From positions 434,001-498,000 of the forward strand of contig NZ_CP108095.1 in the NCBI RefSeq assembly GCF_036194065.1: a stretch of 64,000 bases of DNA. The letters are read 5' to 3'. Both the position numbers and the translations under genes were made by a program. Below, in pieces: positions 42,661 through 53,100 of this stretch. The notes beneath the pieces are model-generated. The model was not told the DNA's origin. It saw only the letters and a program-made list of their open reading frames with translations, and searched no databases. This DNA comes from Streptomyces sp. NBC_00239 (lineage in GTDB: Bacteria > Actinomycetota > Actinomycetes > Streptomycetales > Streptomycetaceae). Positions within the stretch are counted from its first letter, which is position 1. Every line of letters starts with the position of its first letter.

Positions 42661-44097
42661 ATGACACATACCGTTGATTCCGACTTCGATGTGATTGTGG
42701 TCGGCGGCGGGCCCGGCGGGTCGACGGTGGCGTCATTCGTCGCGATGCAGGGCCACCGGGTCCTCCTGCTGGAGAAAGAGGAGTTTCCCCGGCACCAGAT
42801 CGGCGAGTCGCTGCTGCCGTCCACCGTGCACGGAATCTGCAAACTACTGGGCGTTTCGGAGGCAATGAGCCAGGCAGGCTTCATGGTGAAGCACGGCGGC
42901 ACCTTCCGCTGGGGGTCCAACGCGGAGCCGTGGTCGTTCGACTTCGCCCTCTCTCCCAAGTTCGCCGGCCCGACGTCCTTCGCGTACCAGGTCGAACGCA
43001 TGAAGTTCGACAAGCTCCTCCTCGACAACGCCCGCGCCAAAGGTGTCGACGTGAGGGAGCGCAGCACCGTCCTCGACGTCGTGCAGGAGGAGGGTCGCGT
43101 CCGAGGGGTCACCTACGACGACGAGCACGGTGTCCGGCACTCGGTACGCGCCTCGTTCGTCGTCGACGCCTCCGGCAATCAGAGCCGGCTCCAGGGCCGG
43201 ATCGGCGGCCGCCGCGAGTACTCGGAGTTCTTCCAGAACATCGCGCTCTTCGGCTACTACGAGGGCGGCAAGCGGATGCCCTCACCCAACTCGGGCAACA
43301 TCACCTGCGTCGCCTTCGGATCGGGCTGGTTCTGGTACATCCCGCTCAGCGACAGCCTCACCAGCGTCGGCGTGGTACTGCGCCGGGACCAGGCGCACCG
43401 GGTGCGCGGCGACCGGGCCGAGGCCCTGGCCGCGCTGATCAAGGAGTGCCCGCTGCTGTCGGACTTCCTGTGCGAGGCGCGGCGCGTACGGAGCGGCCCG
43501 TACGGCGAGGTCCGCATCCGCAAGGACTACTCCTACCTCCATGACACGTTCTGGCGTCCGGGCATGGTGCTCATCGGCGACGCCGCTTGCTTCATCGACC
43601 CGTTGTTCTCCTCCGGTGTCCATCTCGCCACCTACAGCGCGCTGTTGGCGGCGCGCTCCATCAACACCTCCCTGCGGGGCGACATCGACGAGAGGGAATG
43701 CTTCACGGAGTACGAGGCGCGGTACCGCAAGGAGTACGGCCTCTTCCACGACTTCCTGACGGCGTTCTACGACGTCAACCGCGATGAGCAGGAGTACTTC
43801 GGCGAGGCCAAGCGGGTCTCCAAGGGCGCGGCGTCCGAGGCCGTGTCCTTCGTCGAACTGGTCGGTGGTGGCGCGTCCGACGAGGGCGCCCTCATCTCGG
43901 AGGCGTACCAGGCACAGCGCAGGGCCGACCTGCTCGACCACGTGCCCCAGATGCACTGGGAAGGACAGCGGATCCAGCTGCAGGCCACCTTCGGCGAAGT
44001 CGTCGGTGACGTCCCCCTGCGCGAGAGCGGCCTCGTGGAGTCGGCGGACGGCATGCACTGGATGAAGAGTTCCCAGGAGCCGGCCCCTCTGGCGTGA
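42661..44097 (+). CDS. FAD-dependent halogenase
   Basis: The product is 478 aa. GGGPGG (15-20) binds FAD; PRHQIGESLLPS is the conserved stretch after it; W223-x-W225-x-I-P228 (GWFWYIPL) is the halogenase signature that keeps the enzyme from acting as a monooxygenase. A second flavin motif is MVLIGDAACFIDPLFSSGVH. Length and sequence style match the halogenases that chlorinate carrier-bound phenols in glycopeptide and related clusters. With the Dpg genes here, a chloro-Dpg residue is the likely result. A separate flavin reductase, supplied by the host, is needed. It is divergent from the NRPS operon. Confidence 0.92.
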   Translation: MTHTVDSDFDVIVVGGGPGGSTVASFVAMQGHRVLLLEKEEFPRHQIGESLLPSTVHGICKLLGVSEAMSQAGFMVKHGGTFRWGSNAEPWSFDFALSPKFAGPTSFAYQVERMKFDKLLLDNARAKGVDVRERSTVLDVVQEEGRVRGVTYDDEHGVRHSVRASFVVDASGNQSRLQGRIGGRREYSEFFQNIALFGYYEGGKRMPSPNSGNITCVAFGSGWFWYIPLSDSLTSVGVVLRRDQAHRVRGDRAEALAALIKECPLLSDFLCEARRVRSGPYGEVRIRKDYSYLHDTFWRPGMVLIGDAACFIDPLFSSGVHLATYSALLAARSINTSLRGDIDERECFTEYEARYRKEYGLFHDFLTAFYDVNRDEQEYFGEAKRVSKGAASEAVSFVELVGGGASDEGALISEAYQAQRRADLLDHVPQMHWEGQRIQLQATFGEVVGDVPLRESGLVESADGMHWMKSSQEPAPLA

Positions 44098-44161
44098 CGG
44101 CGGCATCCTGCCCGCCCCGGTGCCCGTCGAATCTCGGCACGACGGCAACGGGGCGGGCTCG

Positions 44162-44192
44162 GTCCTGTTCGACGGTCGCCGCCGAACAGGAC
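44162..44192. terminator. hairpin after the halogenase
   Basis: Arms GTCCTGTTCG and CGAACAGGAC (10 bp, perfect) enclose an 11-base loop in the gap between the convergent halogenase and asparagine-synthetase-like genes. Confidence 0.65.
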
Positions 44193-44244
44193 TGACGGCG
44201 CGAGTCAGTTGGGCCTCGCCCCTCGGCGCGGCCGATCTGCTCGC

Positions 44245-44279
44245 CAGGCACCCGCGACGGCTCGTTCCGCGGGTGCCTG
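44245..44279. terminator. second hairpin between convergent genes
   Basis: Arms CAGGCACCCGCG and CGCGGGTGCCTG (12 bp, perfect) with an 11-base loop lie just after the stop of the leftward asparagine-synthetase-like gene. With the preceding hairpin it insulates the two convergent units. Confidence 0.75.
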
Positions 44280-44294
44280 ACGAGTCCGAGGCCG

Positions 44295-45827
44295 TCAGGG
44301 AGTGAACTCGAAGTAGTCCTCGTGCGGGTAGTCGAACCCGGCCCGCTTGTACCGCTCCCGCGGAGCGGGAAAGCCCGCCTTCACGTACTCGCTCAGGAAG
44401 TACACACCGCCCGCGGTGTCGATGCCCAGGTCGTGCGCGGGCCCCCGGTCGGCCACGGCGGCGCGACGCGCCCGCTCCATGACCGCGTCCGTCAGACCGC
44501 TGCCGTCCGACATCCGGCTCTTCGTCCTGTCCGTGATGTAGGCCGGCAGCCGGTCCCGGCACGCCTCGCGCAGCACCCACTTCTCCACCCCGTCGCGGAG
44601 CTTCAGGGACATCGGCAGCCGGTAGCCGAATTCGAGGACGAACCGGTCCATGAAGGGCACCCTGGTCTCCACCGAGTGGAGCATGCTCATCCTGTCCACG
44701 CGCTGGAGGTCCGTGCGGTACAGGTTGCGCACGCGGTAGCTCATCAGCTCGGCGGGGTCGGGGTGCGTCTTGAACAGGGCGTATCCCGCGAGCACTTCGT
44801 CGCTGCCCTCACCGCACAGGGCGATTTTGAAGCCGTGCTCCCGCACGGCCCGGTAGGCGAAGTAGGCGACGCACGAATCCATCACGTCGATCGCCTCGAA
44901 GAGTTCACCGCCCCGGATCACCTCGGGTATGGCGTCCGCCACGGCGATGTGGTCGAGGTACTCGACCACATGAGGTATGCCCATCTCGGCGCAGTAGCGT
45001 TTCGCCACCTCGATGTCGGCCGCGCCTTCGTACCCCACGGTGAACGCCGTCACCGCCGGATGGAAGCGCCGGGCCGCCTCCAGCACGGCCGCACTGTCGA
45101 TCCCTCCGCTGAACAGCACCGCGATCGGCAGGTCGGAGTCGGTCTGCTTGCGTACGGCGGCGTCGAACAGATCCCGGTAACGGGCCACGGCGTCCCGGTC
45201 CGAGCCGCCGGGCGGCTCCGTACCCAGGTCGAAGTGTCGTACGGGCTCTCCGCCGTCGACCGTGTACGTGCCGGGCGGGATCTCATCGACGTGATCCGCC
45301 TTGCCGAGCAGGCACTTCTGCTCGGAGGCGAAGTAGTGAACCGCGTCCCGCACCGCGTGGTACAGCGGCTTGACACCGATGTGATCACGCGCCGCGAGAA
45401 ACGTCCGCGTACGCCGGTCGTACAGCACGAAGGCGTACATCCCGTCGAGCCGGCCGACGAACGTCTCCCCCCACTCCAGATAGGCGTGGATCAGGACCTC
45501 GGTGTCGGATCCCGTACGGAACTTGCGACCCAACCCTTCCAACTCGTCCCGCAGTAGGTGGTGTTCATACAGCTCGCCGTTGAACACCACTTCGACGAAC
45601 CCGTCGACATCCGACTGCGGCTGCCGGCCGTGGTCACGATCCACGATCGCCAGCCGGTTGGTACCGAGCGACACACCGGGCTCCGACACCCGCTCCGCGA
45701 AGCATTCCTGGTCGCCTCGGTGTCTGATCCGTTCGAGCATGTCGACCAACTGCGCATCCCGGTGCGCGACGGCCCGGGGAGTTTCATCAGCGATCCATGG
45801 GGCGATGATCGCGGCGATTCCGCACAA
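44295..45827 (-). CDS. asnB: asparagine synthetase B-like amidotransferase
   Basis: The product is 510 aa. The start is a TTG (TTG-TGC-GGA), which puts Cys at position 2, the glutaminase nucleophile exposed after Met removal. N-terminal class II glutaminase domain: MCGIAAI, RLAIVDRDHG, VFNGELYEH, FRTGSDTEVLIHAY. C-terminal ATP-pyrophosphatase domain: VLFSGGIDSAAVLEAARR (PP-loop) and CGEGSDEVLAGYALFK. Both halves look intact, so glutamine-dependent amide formation on a carboxylate is expected. It is shorter than housekeeping AsnB (about 600 aa) and lies at the cluster edge. It could make an amide on the product or simply asparagine. Confidence 0.88.
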   Translation of the reverse strand: MCGIAAIIAPWIADETPRAVAHRDAQLVDMLERIRHRGDQECFAERVSEPGVSLGTNRLAIVDRDHGRQPQSDVDGFVEVVFNGELYEHHLLRDELEGLGRKFRTGSDTEVLIHAYLEWGETFVGRLDGMYAFVLYDRRTRTFLAARDHIGVKPLYHAVRDAVHYFASEQKCLLGKADHVDEIPPGTYTVDGGEPVRHFDLGTEPPGGSDRDAVARYRDLFDAAVRKQTDSDLPIAVLFSGGIDSAAVLEAARRFHPAVTAFTVGYEGAADIEVAKRYCAEMGIPHVVEYLDHIAVADAIPEVIRGGELFEAIDVMDSCVAYFAYRAVREHGFKIALCGEGSDEVLAGYALFKTHPDPAELMSYRVRNLYRTDLQRVDRMSMLHSVETRVPFMDRFVLEFGYRLPMSLKLRDGVEKWVLREACRDRLPAYITDRTKSRMSDGSGLTDAVMERARRAAVADRGPAHDLGIDTAGGVYFLSEYVKAGFPAPRERYKRAGFDYPHEDYFEFTP

Positions 45828-45872
45828 GGGATTTTCCCCACTCCTGAGTTCCGGCCGCTGGCAGAGAGGTCT

Positions 45873-46346
45873 CTACTCCCCTGCGGGAGCGGTCCATTCC
45901 AACGTCTGGTCGGGCAGATTCTCCATGTTGCGGCTCCCGTCGGTGCTCTCCAGGACGGTGAAGCCATGACGCCTGTAGAACTCCCGCGCATCGACGTTCA
46001 GTTGGAACACGTGCAGGCGCAGCCGGCCGGCGCTGTGCCGCTTCACCTGGTTCAGGAGCAGCGTCCCCACCCCCTGGCGGCGGACGTCCGGTCGCAGGTA
46101 CAGGTGCTCGAGCATGTCACCGTCGAGGGCGGCGTAGCCGAGTAACTCCCCGTCCCTGACCGCCACCCACGTACGGCACTCCTTCAGCAGGACGTTCTCC
46201 GCCCACTGGGTCACTTGCTCGTGGTTGCGTTTCTGGGGCGGGAGATACGGCATGGACGCCGCCCGCGATGCCATGTGGGTGCGCGCGATGTCCGCCGCGT
46301 CCATGACTTCGGCAGCCCGGATCGTCACCAGTTCCTCAGCAGTCAT
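45873..46346 (-). CDS. GNAT-family N-acetyltransferase
   Basis: The product is about 157 aa (ATG 46346; a GTG at 46364 is possible). The acetyl-CoA loop is LYLRPDVRRQGVGTLLLNQV (R/Q-x-x-G-x-G/A), followed by LHVFQLNVDAREFYRRHGFT, the typical last strand and helix. It sits 45 bp upstream of the asnB-like gene on the same strand, so the two are probably co-transcribed. The acceptor amine is unknown; self-protection or tailoring by N-acetylation are both possible. Confidence 0.85.
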   Translation of the reverse strand: MTAEELVTIRAAEVMDAADIARTHMASRAASMPYLPPQKRNHEQVTQWAENVLLKECRTWVAVRDGELLGYAALDGDMLEHLYLRPDVRRQGVGTLLLNQVKRHSAGRLRLHVFQLNVDAREFYRRHGFTVLESTDGSRNMENLPDQTLEWTAPAGE

Positions 46347-46473
46347 ACGCGTCACCCTACCCACACGGACGATCTCGCATCCGGGTACGGATCAGGTCCG
46401 TGCCCGCGACGGGCCCGGCCGTTTCACGATCGTGGAGACTGCCACTCCGCGCCGGTCACGGCACCGCAGCAGC

Positions 46474-46524
46474 GGCTCGGCCCGCAGCGTTCGCCCGTGC
46501 GGGCGGAACGCTGCGGGCCGAGCC
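46474..46524. terminator. very strong hairpin terminator
   Basis: An inverted repeat of about 23 bp starting GGCTCGGCCCGCAGCGTT, with one unpaired G and a 4-base loop, directly follows the stop of the leftward VCBS gene and precedes the GNAT gene. It ends the VCBS transcript. Confidence 0.85.
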
Positions 46525-46537
46525 TCAGGGACATCCG

Positions 46538-49111
46538 TCAGTGGACGCCGTTGTAGACCTTCCAGCCGGTGGCGATCTTCTTCTTGGCGGTGAAGGTGCC
46601 CCGGGCGGTGCCGGTCCAGCGCCAGATGTTCCCGGCGGTGTCGCGGGCGAGGAGGTCGGGGCGGTTGTCGCCGGTCAGGTCGCCGGGGCCCACGAGGGTG
46701 GAGTAGGAGGGGCTGAAGTCGTCGAAGAGGAGGGTGCGGGGGCCGAACTTGCCGTTGCCGAGGCCGTAGCTGCGCCACAGCTTGTTGGTGTCGCTGTGGA
46801 GCAGGAGGTCTCCGACGCCATCGCCGTTCAGGTCGCCCGCGCCGACGACCTTCTTGTAGTCCACGTAGGCGGCGCTGATGCGTACGCGCGGGGCGAGGAT
46901 GCCGGTGCCGGTGGTGGTGTAGAGGTAGAGATCGCCGGTCTTCGGGTCGCGGGCGATCAGGTCGGGGCGGCCGTCCTTCGTCACGTCGCCGGACGACGTG
47001 AGGACGTCATACGCGTTCCAGCCCTTGCCGAGGACCTTGTGCTTGGTGGTGGGCTTGAGGGCCTCGCCGCAGGCGGGGGTGTAGAGGCGCATCTCGCCGG
47101 TGGCGAGGCGGACCAGGGTGTCGTTGCAGCGGTCGCCGTTGGTGTCCCCGAACGGGATCGGGCGGAAGCCCTTCGGCCAGCCGGTGGTCGTGCTGCTGCC
47201 GCTGAAGTTGCCGGTGGCCGGGTTGCCGTAGGCGATGCGCAGGGAGCCGGAGGTCGTGGTCTGGAAGAAGTCTCCGGTGCCGTCCGGGGTGCCGGCACGG
47301 GAGCCGAAGTCGCGGTGGACCGCGGCGCCGCCCTGCACGGTGACCGTGCCGGAGGCCAGGAAGGTCTGCTCGGAGGCGTTCCGGCCGGCGACCGACAGGC
47401 GCCAGGAGAGCGGGCCGTTGGCGGCCAGGACGGTCTGGTCCTGCTCGCTGCGCCCGTTCCACTTCGGGGCGATGGTGGCGCTGCCGGTTCCGGAAGCGAC
47501 GCCCGTGAGGTTGTGGAAGACCTTGCCGCGCCGGTCCGTGAGCGTGAGGCGCCACGCGTCGGCCGGGCGGTCCAACTTCCACACCGGGGCCCACACCACG
47601 CTGGCGGAGGTGCTCTTCGCCAGTACGGCCGTGGCCGGGACGGAGGCCGAGGCGACCTTGGGGGTGCTGAAGGCCGTACGGGTGGACAGCGGTCCCTCCG
47701 CGGCGGTCCACAGGACCGCCGCCGAGCGGGCGGCGCCCGCCGCGGTCTGGACGGCGCCCGTGCGCGGCCCCGAGCCGTCGGCGTGCAGCAGACGGCGGGG
47801 CCCGGTCCAGGCGTTGTCGTCCGTGGTGCGGGCGGCCGTGAACACGTTGTAGCGCGCGTCGTTCCCGAACCATCGCACCTCGGACCAGGACACGCGGACG
47901 GTGCCGTCGGCGCCGATGGCGGCGTCGAAGCCGGCGCCGACCTCCTGGGTGCTGAGCTGCTTGTGCTGCCAGCCGGAGCCGCCCTTGGCCAGGGTGGCGG
48001 TGACGACCCCCGAGAACACGGGGTCCTCGACCTGGTCGTCGCCCTCCCAGTGCTCCTCCCAGGCCAGCGTCACGTCGCCGTCCGGGGCGATCAGCGGCTC
48101 CGGTGCCGAGACGTCCGTCTCGAAGCCGTAGTACGGCACCGGTGCCGGTACGGTCCACGAGCCGCCGGGCTGCTTGACGGACGCGAACACCTTCGAGGTG
48201 AACGGGTACCGAGGATCCTGGTGCGTCAGCGACCAGGTCACCGCGAGCGTGCCGTCCGGGCCCGCGCCGGCGTTCGGGACCTCCGTACCGGCGGCCGGGG
48301 CGGCTGCCGGGGCGGGCGTGCTCCAGGCGCCGGCGGTGGCCGTGCGCTCGGAGGTCAGGATGCCGGCGGTCCCGTCCTGGGCGGTGCGGCGGAACGCGAC
48401 GACCGCGTGCCCGGCGGCGGTGACGGCGACGTCGGCCCCGTCGACCTTGCCGGCTCCGGCCGGGTCGGTGGTCGAGGCGGTCGCCACCGGCGCCGGCTCG
48501 GACCAACTGCCGTCCGTGCCGCGGGAAGCGGTGTACACGGCGGAGGACGCGCCGTCCGCGGACGCGGCGGACCAGACCGCCACCGCGGTGCCCTGCGGAC
48601 CCGCGGCCACCTGGAAGGCGTCGACGACACGGCCGTCGGCCGCGGCGAGGAGCTCCTTCGGTGCCGACCACACCCCGCCCCGCAGGGTCGCGGTCAGGAG
48701 CCGGGTGGCCGGAGCGGGCTCCCCGGCCGCCGGATCGGCGGACTCCGCCCACGTCACGGTGGCCCCGCCGGCCGGGTCGGCGGCCACGCGTACGGGCAGG
48801 CGCGAGGCCACGCCGGAAGCCGAGAAGCCGGAGTCCTTCCATCCGTCGCTGTCGGCGGCCTGGACCGTGGCGGTCAGCTTGTCCTGCTCGCGCCAGAGGG
48901 CGAGTGAGGAACCGTCGGCCAGCGCGGTGAGTTCCGCGGCCTGTCGGTCCTGTCCGCCGCCGACCTGGACGGGGAGGTTCCAGATCGGCAGGGCGGAGGC
49001 GTGCGCCGTGCCGGAGGTGAGCAGCGGGGCCGCGAAGCCCCCGGAAACGACCATCGCGGCCGTGGCGACCGCGGCGGCCAGTCGGCTGTGCGTGCTTGTA
49101 CGTGCGCCCAT
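46538..49111 (-). CDS. large secreted FG-GAP/VCBS protein with sialidase-like front and FlgD-type Ig domain
   Basis: The product is 857 aa. Residues 1-40 are a signal peptide (MGARTSTHSRLAAAVATAAM, cut near AHAS). Residues about 40-480 hold repeated blades with W-S-x-P and W-x-E elements (GVWSAPKELLAA, GAWSTPAPAA, GSWTVPAPVPYYG) typical of sialidase-like propellers. Residues about 500-600 form an Ig-like domain (WRLTLTDRRGKVFHNLTG). Residues about 640-857 carry FG-GAP calcium blades (GDTNGDRCNDTLVR, GDLNGDGVGDLLLHS, GDLTGDNRPDLLARD). No catalytic motif is seen. It is probably an extracellular binding or scaffold protein. This architecture is common in Streptomyces. Confidence 0.85.
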   Translation of the reverse strand: MGARTSTHSRLAAAVATAAMVVSGGFAAPLLTSGTAHASALPIWNLPVQVGGGQDRQAAELTALADGSSLALWREQDKLTATVQAADSDGWKDSGFSASGVASRLPVRVAADPAGGATVTWAESADPAAGEPAPATRLLTATLRGGVWSAPKELLAAADGRVVDAFQVAAGPQGTAVAVWSAASADGASSAVYTASRGTDGSWSEPAPVATASTTDPAGAGKVDGADVAVTAAGHAVVAFRRTAQDGTAGILTSERTATAGAWSTPAPAAAPAAGTEVPNAGAGPDGTLAVTWSLTHQDPRYPFTSKVFASVKQPGGSWTVPAPVPYYGFETDVSAPEPLIAPDGDVTLAWEEHWEGDDQVEDPVFSGVVTATLAKGGSGWQHKQLSTQEVGAGFDAAIGADGTVRVSWSEVRWFGNDARYNVFTAARTTDDNAWTGPRRLLHADGSGPRTGAVQTAAGAARSAAVLWTAAEGPLSTRTAFSTPKVASASVPATAVLAKSTSASVVWAPVWKLDRPADAWRLTLTDRRGKVFHNLTGVASGTGSATIAPKWNGRSEQDQTVLAANGPLSWRLSVAGRNASEQTFLASGTVTVQGGAAVHRDFGSRAGTPDGTGDFFQTTTSGSLRIAYGNPATGNFSGSSTTTGWPKGFRPIPFGDTNGDRCNDTLVRLATGEMRLYTPACGEALKPTTKHKVLGKGWNAYDVLTSSGDVTKDGRPDLIARDPKTGDLYLYTTTGTGILAPRVRISAAYVDYKKVVGAGDLNGDGVGDLLLHSDTNKLWRSYGLGNGKFGPRTLLFDDFSPSYSTLVGPGDLTGDNRPDLLARDTAGNIWRWTGTARGTFTAKKKIATGWKVYNGVH

Positions 49112-49305
49112 CAGGCGGAATCCCTTTCCCCGTGACTCGTTCGTCGATCCGAGCTGCGGATCTCAGCGTTGGATCAAGGAATTGGACTGCCGGTCGGGGC
49201 GGATGGTTGTACGGGGTTTCGGGGAATCCCGGAGCACGCCGGTCCCCGGGAACCGCCCCGGGCCCGCGTGCGCGTGCTCCTCGCCGCCCGTGCGGGGGAC
49301 TCGCC

Positions 49306-50058
49306 TCAGCGGTTCCCTTCCGGGGCGCCGTGCTCGTCGCCGGCGTCCGGCAGGAGGCGGATGAGGGCGGCGACGGCCGCTTCGGCGGTGGCGGCGGGGG
49401 TGTGGGCGGAGGCGGGTTGCCGCGGGTCGCCGACGAGCCAGCCGTGTTCGCCGTGCGGGTTGGCCCGGGGGAAGTGGTGGGGGTGGGGAGGGAGGGGGGT
49501 GTCGCTGAAGGTGAGGGAGCCGTGGGAGACGAGCGGGTAGAGGGCGCGCAGGCGGGGGGCCGCGTACACCGCTTCGATGAGGTTCCTGTCGATCGTGTGG
49601 TCGGGCAGCGAGCGGACCTCCTGCCACCGGTAGGAGAGGGCTCGGCCCTGTTCCAGTGCCAGGGCGAAGGGCGCGACGGCGAGGGCGGGCCACCGGCGGG
49701 CCATGTCCTCGAGCGGCAGGTGCCGGTGCCAGGCGTCGAGCAGGGCGACGGTGTCGTGGAGGGTGGGGTTCGCGGCCGTGGCGGCGTCGCCGATCCAGGG
49801 CCTGGTGAAGCGGACCCGGATGGCGTGCTGTTGGCGTTCGAATTCGACGACGCAGGTTCCGCGGTCGCTGTCCACGGCTACGGAGAGCGGGTCCTGTGCG
49901 GCGTCCCAGTGTCCCCAGGGGCGGGTGGGGGCGAGGGTGACGCCTTCGGCGGCGGCGATGCGGTCGAGGCCGACGAGGGGGTCGCCGGCGTCGGGCGCGA
50001 GTTCCGGGTAGGTGCGGGGGTCCAGTGCGGCGCTGGGGGCGGCGGGCTCGGGGTGCAT
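49306..50058 (-). CDS. conserved hypothetical protein, possible immunity partner
   Basis: The product is 250 aa (ATG 50058) with no signal peptide or membrane segment, so it is cytoplasmic. Conserved-looking patches are VAVDSDRGTCVVEFERQQHA, LLDAWHRHLPLEDMARRWPA and LRALYPLVSHGSLTFSDTPL. I have a weak impression of the DUF6193 family. It begins 124 bp downstream of the giant toxin-like gene on the same strand, the place where immunity genes of polymorphic toxins usually lie. That role is inference only. Confidence 0.55.
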   Translation of the reverse strand: MHPEPAAPSAALDPRTYPELAPDAGDPLVGLDRIAAAEGVTLAPTRPWGHWDAAQDPLSVAVDSDRGTCVVEFERQQHAIRVRFTRPWIGDAATAANPTLHDTVALLDAWHRHLPLEDMARRWPALAVAPFALALEQGRALSYRWQEVRSLPDHTIDRNLIEAVYAAPRLRALYPLVSHGSLTFSDTPLPPHPHHFPRANPHGEHGWLVGDPRQPASAHTPAATAEAAVAALIRLLPDAGDEHGAPEGNR

Positions 50059-50182
50059 GGGTCTTCCGTGGGTGTTGGGCGTGGTGAGCGCTGCTGTGGG
50101 AAGGGACTGCCGGGGCAGCCCGGTCAGGCTGCCCCGGCAGGGGGTGTCGCGTCCAGTCTCGTGGTTCTCGGCTAGGTCGCGG

Positions 50183-53100
50183 CTAGTTCTCGATGCTGAA
50201 GGTCTTCATCCAGTCGAACGCCGGAGGGCCGTCCAGCTTCTTTCCGTTCCAGTACCAGTCGATGTCCTTCAGGTCCCGTACTTCGTCCAGTACGGAGGAC
50301 TTGACGATGGTCGCCAGCTCCCAGGCGGTCTGGTTGCCCGACTGCCGGACCACCTGCGGGGTGTTGTACGTCCTGCCCCGCGCCACGGTGTACCGGAGGG
50401 CCTCCTCGGCCGTCTCGAACGCCGATCCGTCGGCCTTCGTCAGGTGGTCCAGCGAGAAGGTGACCTTGACGCCCTTCTTCTTCGCGGCCTCTTCGACCGC
50501 GACCATCCACAGCGGCTTGTTCTTGTCGGCCGAGCTCTCGTTGCCCCACACACCGCCGTTCAGCGTGAAGTACTCCTTGCCGAGCTCCTTCTTGAGCGCC
50601 GCGGCGAGCTTGTCGCCGCTGCCCTCCCCGTTGACGCCCAGCACCAGGTGGTCGCCGTCGTTGAGGAAGCAGCCCTCGGTCTTGCCGGGGTCGGCGGCCG
50701 GAACCGCCATGACGCCGGCGGGCACGGCGTACGTACGCCGGTCGTTGACGGGAAGGCCGGAGGCGGCCCGGGTCGGCTTCCACTGGTGGGCCTTGGCGTT
50801 GCCGGAGCCGGACCAGACGGCCGGCACGGCGAACGACGCCGCGGAGACGCGCCGGGCGCTCGACTTCTTGCCCCCCGAGCCGCCCACCAGGCAGGTGGCG
50901 GCCGACTTGAGGCGGTCCAGCGCCTTCTCGTACTTCTTGAGGTTCTTGCGCGCGTCCGCGACCTTGTCGAGGAAGGAGTTGATGCCGGCGATGGCCTTCG
51001 CGATCTTCGGCATCTTGCTGGCGAGCTTGAGGGCCTTGCCCGGGCCGATGTTCTGGATGACGGCCCACAGGCAGGTCCCGATGTCCGGGTCGTCGATGCA
51101 GGCCTTGATGTCCTCCAGGAAGAGCTCGACGAGGATCTCCCCGCCGTTCTCCAGCAGGTAGTCGATCAGGTCCTTCTCCGCGAGGGCCTGGATCTCCTTG
51201 AACTGCTCGGGCGACAGGCCCGCCTCCGCGAGGGCCTTCTTCACCTGGTCGTCGAGGGCGGGATCGCCCTGCTGCGGCTTTCCGGCCTCCTCGCGCTCCT
51301 TGCGCTGCTGCTCCCGCTGGTACTCCTCCGCCCTCTTGGCGGCGGCGTCGGCCTCGCCGGCGTACTGCCGGGCGTTGGCGGCCGCGGCCTCCGCGGACTT
51401 GGCGTGCTGCTCGGCGGAGTCGGCGAGCTTGGCGGCGTCGGCGGCGTCCTTCTCCGCCTGGGCGGCGGCGGCCTGGGCCGTGCTCGCCTCCCGCTCCGCG
51501 TGGGTGGCGGAGGCGGCTGCGGCCGCGGCGTGGTTCTCCGCTTCGGTGGCCGCGCCACGGGCGCGCTGCGCCTCGCCCTCGGCCGCGGTGGCGGCATTGC
51601 GGGCCGCCGCCGCGTCCGCGAACGCGGCGCTCGCGGCCTGACGGGCCTGCTTGGCATCGGCCTGCGCCTGGGCGTCGGCCTGCAGGGCGCGGCCCGCGGC
51701 CGCACGGGCCTTCGCGCCGTCCTGCGCCGCCTGCGCCGCCGAGACCATCGCGGCCGCGGAGGAGCGTGCGGCGTCGGCCGAGGAGCGTGCCGCTGCCGCG
51801 GCCTCCGCGAAGGCCGGGGCCACCTGGGCGTTGGCGCTCTTCGCGGCCGCCTCGGCGGCTTCCGCCGCCTTCAGGGCCTCCGCCGCCTTGGCCTGGGCCG
51901 AAGCGACCTGCTCCTGGCCCGTCTTGACCGCGGCGTTGGCCACCGCGAGTGCGAAGTCCGCGTCGACGTCCGTACCGGCGAACGGCGCGACCAGCGCGAT
52001 GGCGTTGTTCGCAGGGTCGGCGATGCCGGCTGCGGTCGTACGGGCCGCGGTGGCGGCCTGGACCGCCGTGACGGCCTGGAGCTGGGCCATGGCCGCCTCG
52101 CGGACGGCGCCCTCGGCCTCGTCACGGGTACGGCCGGCTGCCTGGAAGGCCTGGTTGGCGTGCATGGCGGCGAGACCGGCGAGCCGGGAGGCCTCGTGGG
52201 CGGCGATGCCCGCCCGGCCTTCCTGCGCGGTGGCCTCGGCGGCCTTGGTGAGGGCGCGGTGGGCGGCGGCCCGTGTCAGCGCGGCCTCGCGTTCGGCCTT
52301 GTTCGCCGCGGCGTTGGCCGCGTGGGCCGCCGCCTCCGCCTTGTTGGCGGCGGCGTTGGCGCGGGCGGCGTGCGCCGTCGCCTCGTTGGCCGCTGCCCGC
52401 GCACGGGCGGCGGCGCCGGAGGCCTCGATGGCCGCGGCGCGCGAACGCTGCGCGGCACCGGAGGACGCGTCGGCGGCACTGCGGGAGGCCCCGGCCGCCT
52501 GGCCGGAGGCGTTCGCGTCCGAGCGCGCCTGGTTCGCGGCCTGGCGGGCCAGCCCTTCCTCGGAGGTGCCCCTGACCGCGGCGGCGAGCGCCTCGGTGGC
52601 CTTGGCGCGGGCCTCGTCGGCCTTGTGCTGCCGCTCCGCCTCGAAGGCGTCGTTGCGGGCGTTGCGGGCCTTCGTCTCCTCGTCACCGGCGTTCTTCGCC
52701 GCGCGGGAGGCGTTGCCCTCCTGGACGGCGGCGCGTCCGCGCATCTCGGCCGCGGTGGCCGCGGCTGCCTGCGCCTCGGCCCGCATGGCCGAGGCGGTAC
52801 GGGCCTCCGCGTCGGCGCGGGCCCGCGCCTGCGCCGCGATTTCCTTCTCCCGTTCGGCGCGCGCACGTGCGGCCGCGGCCAGTGCGCGCTCGCGCTCGGC
52901 GATCGCGCGCTGCTCGGCGGCGATCTTCGCCTGGCGCTCGGCCTCCAGCCGGGCGTCGCGGGTCTTCTTCGCGTGCTCCCAGGCAGCCTTCTCGGCCTGC
53001 TCCGCCTCGATCCGGGCCTGCCGGGTCTTGGCCGCCGCGTCCGCGGCGATCTTGGCCTGCTTGTCGGCCTGGCGGGCGAGTTCGGCCGCGGCCTTCGCGT

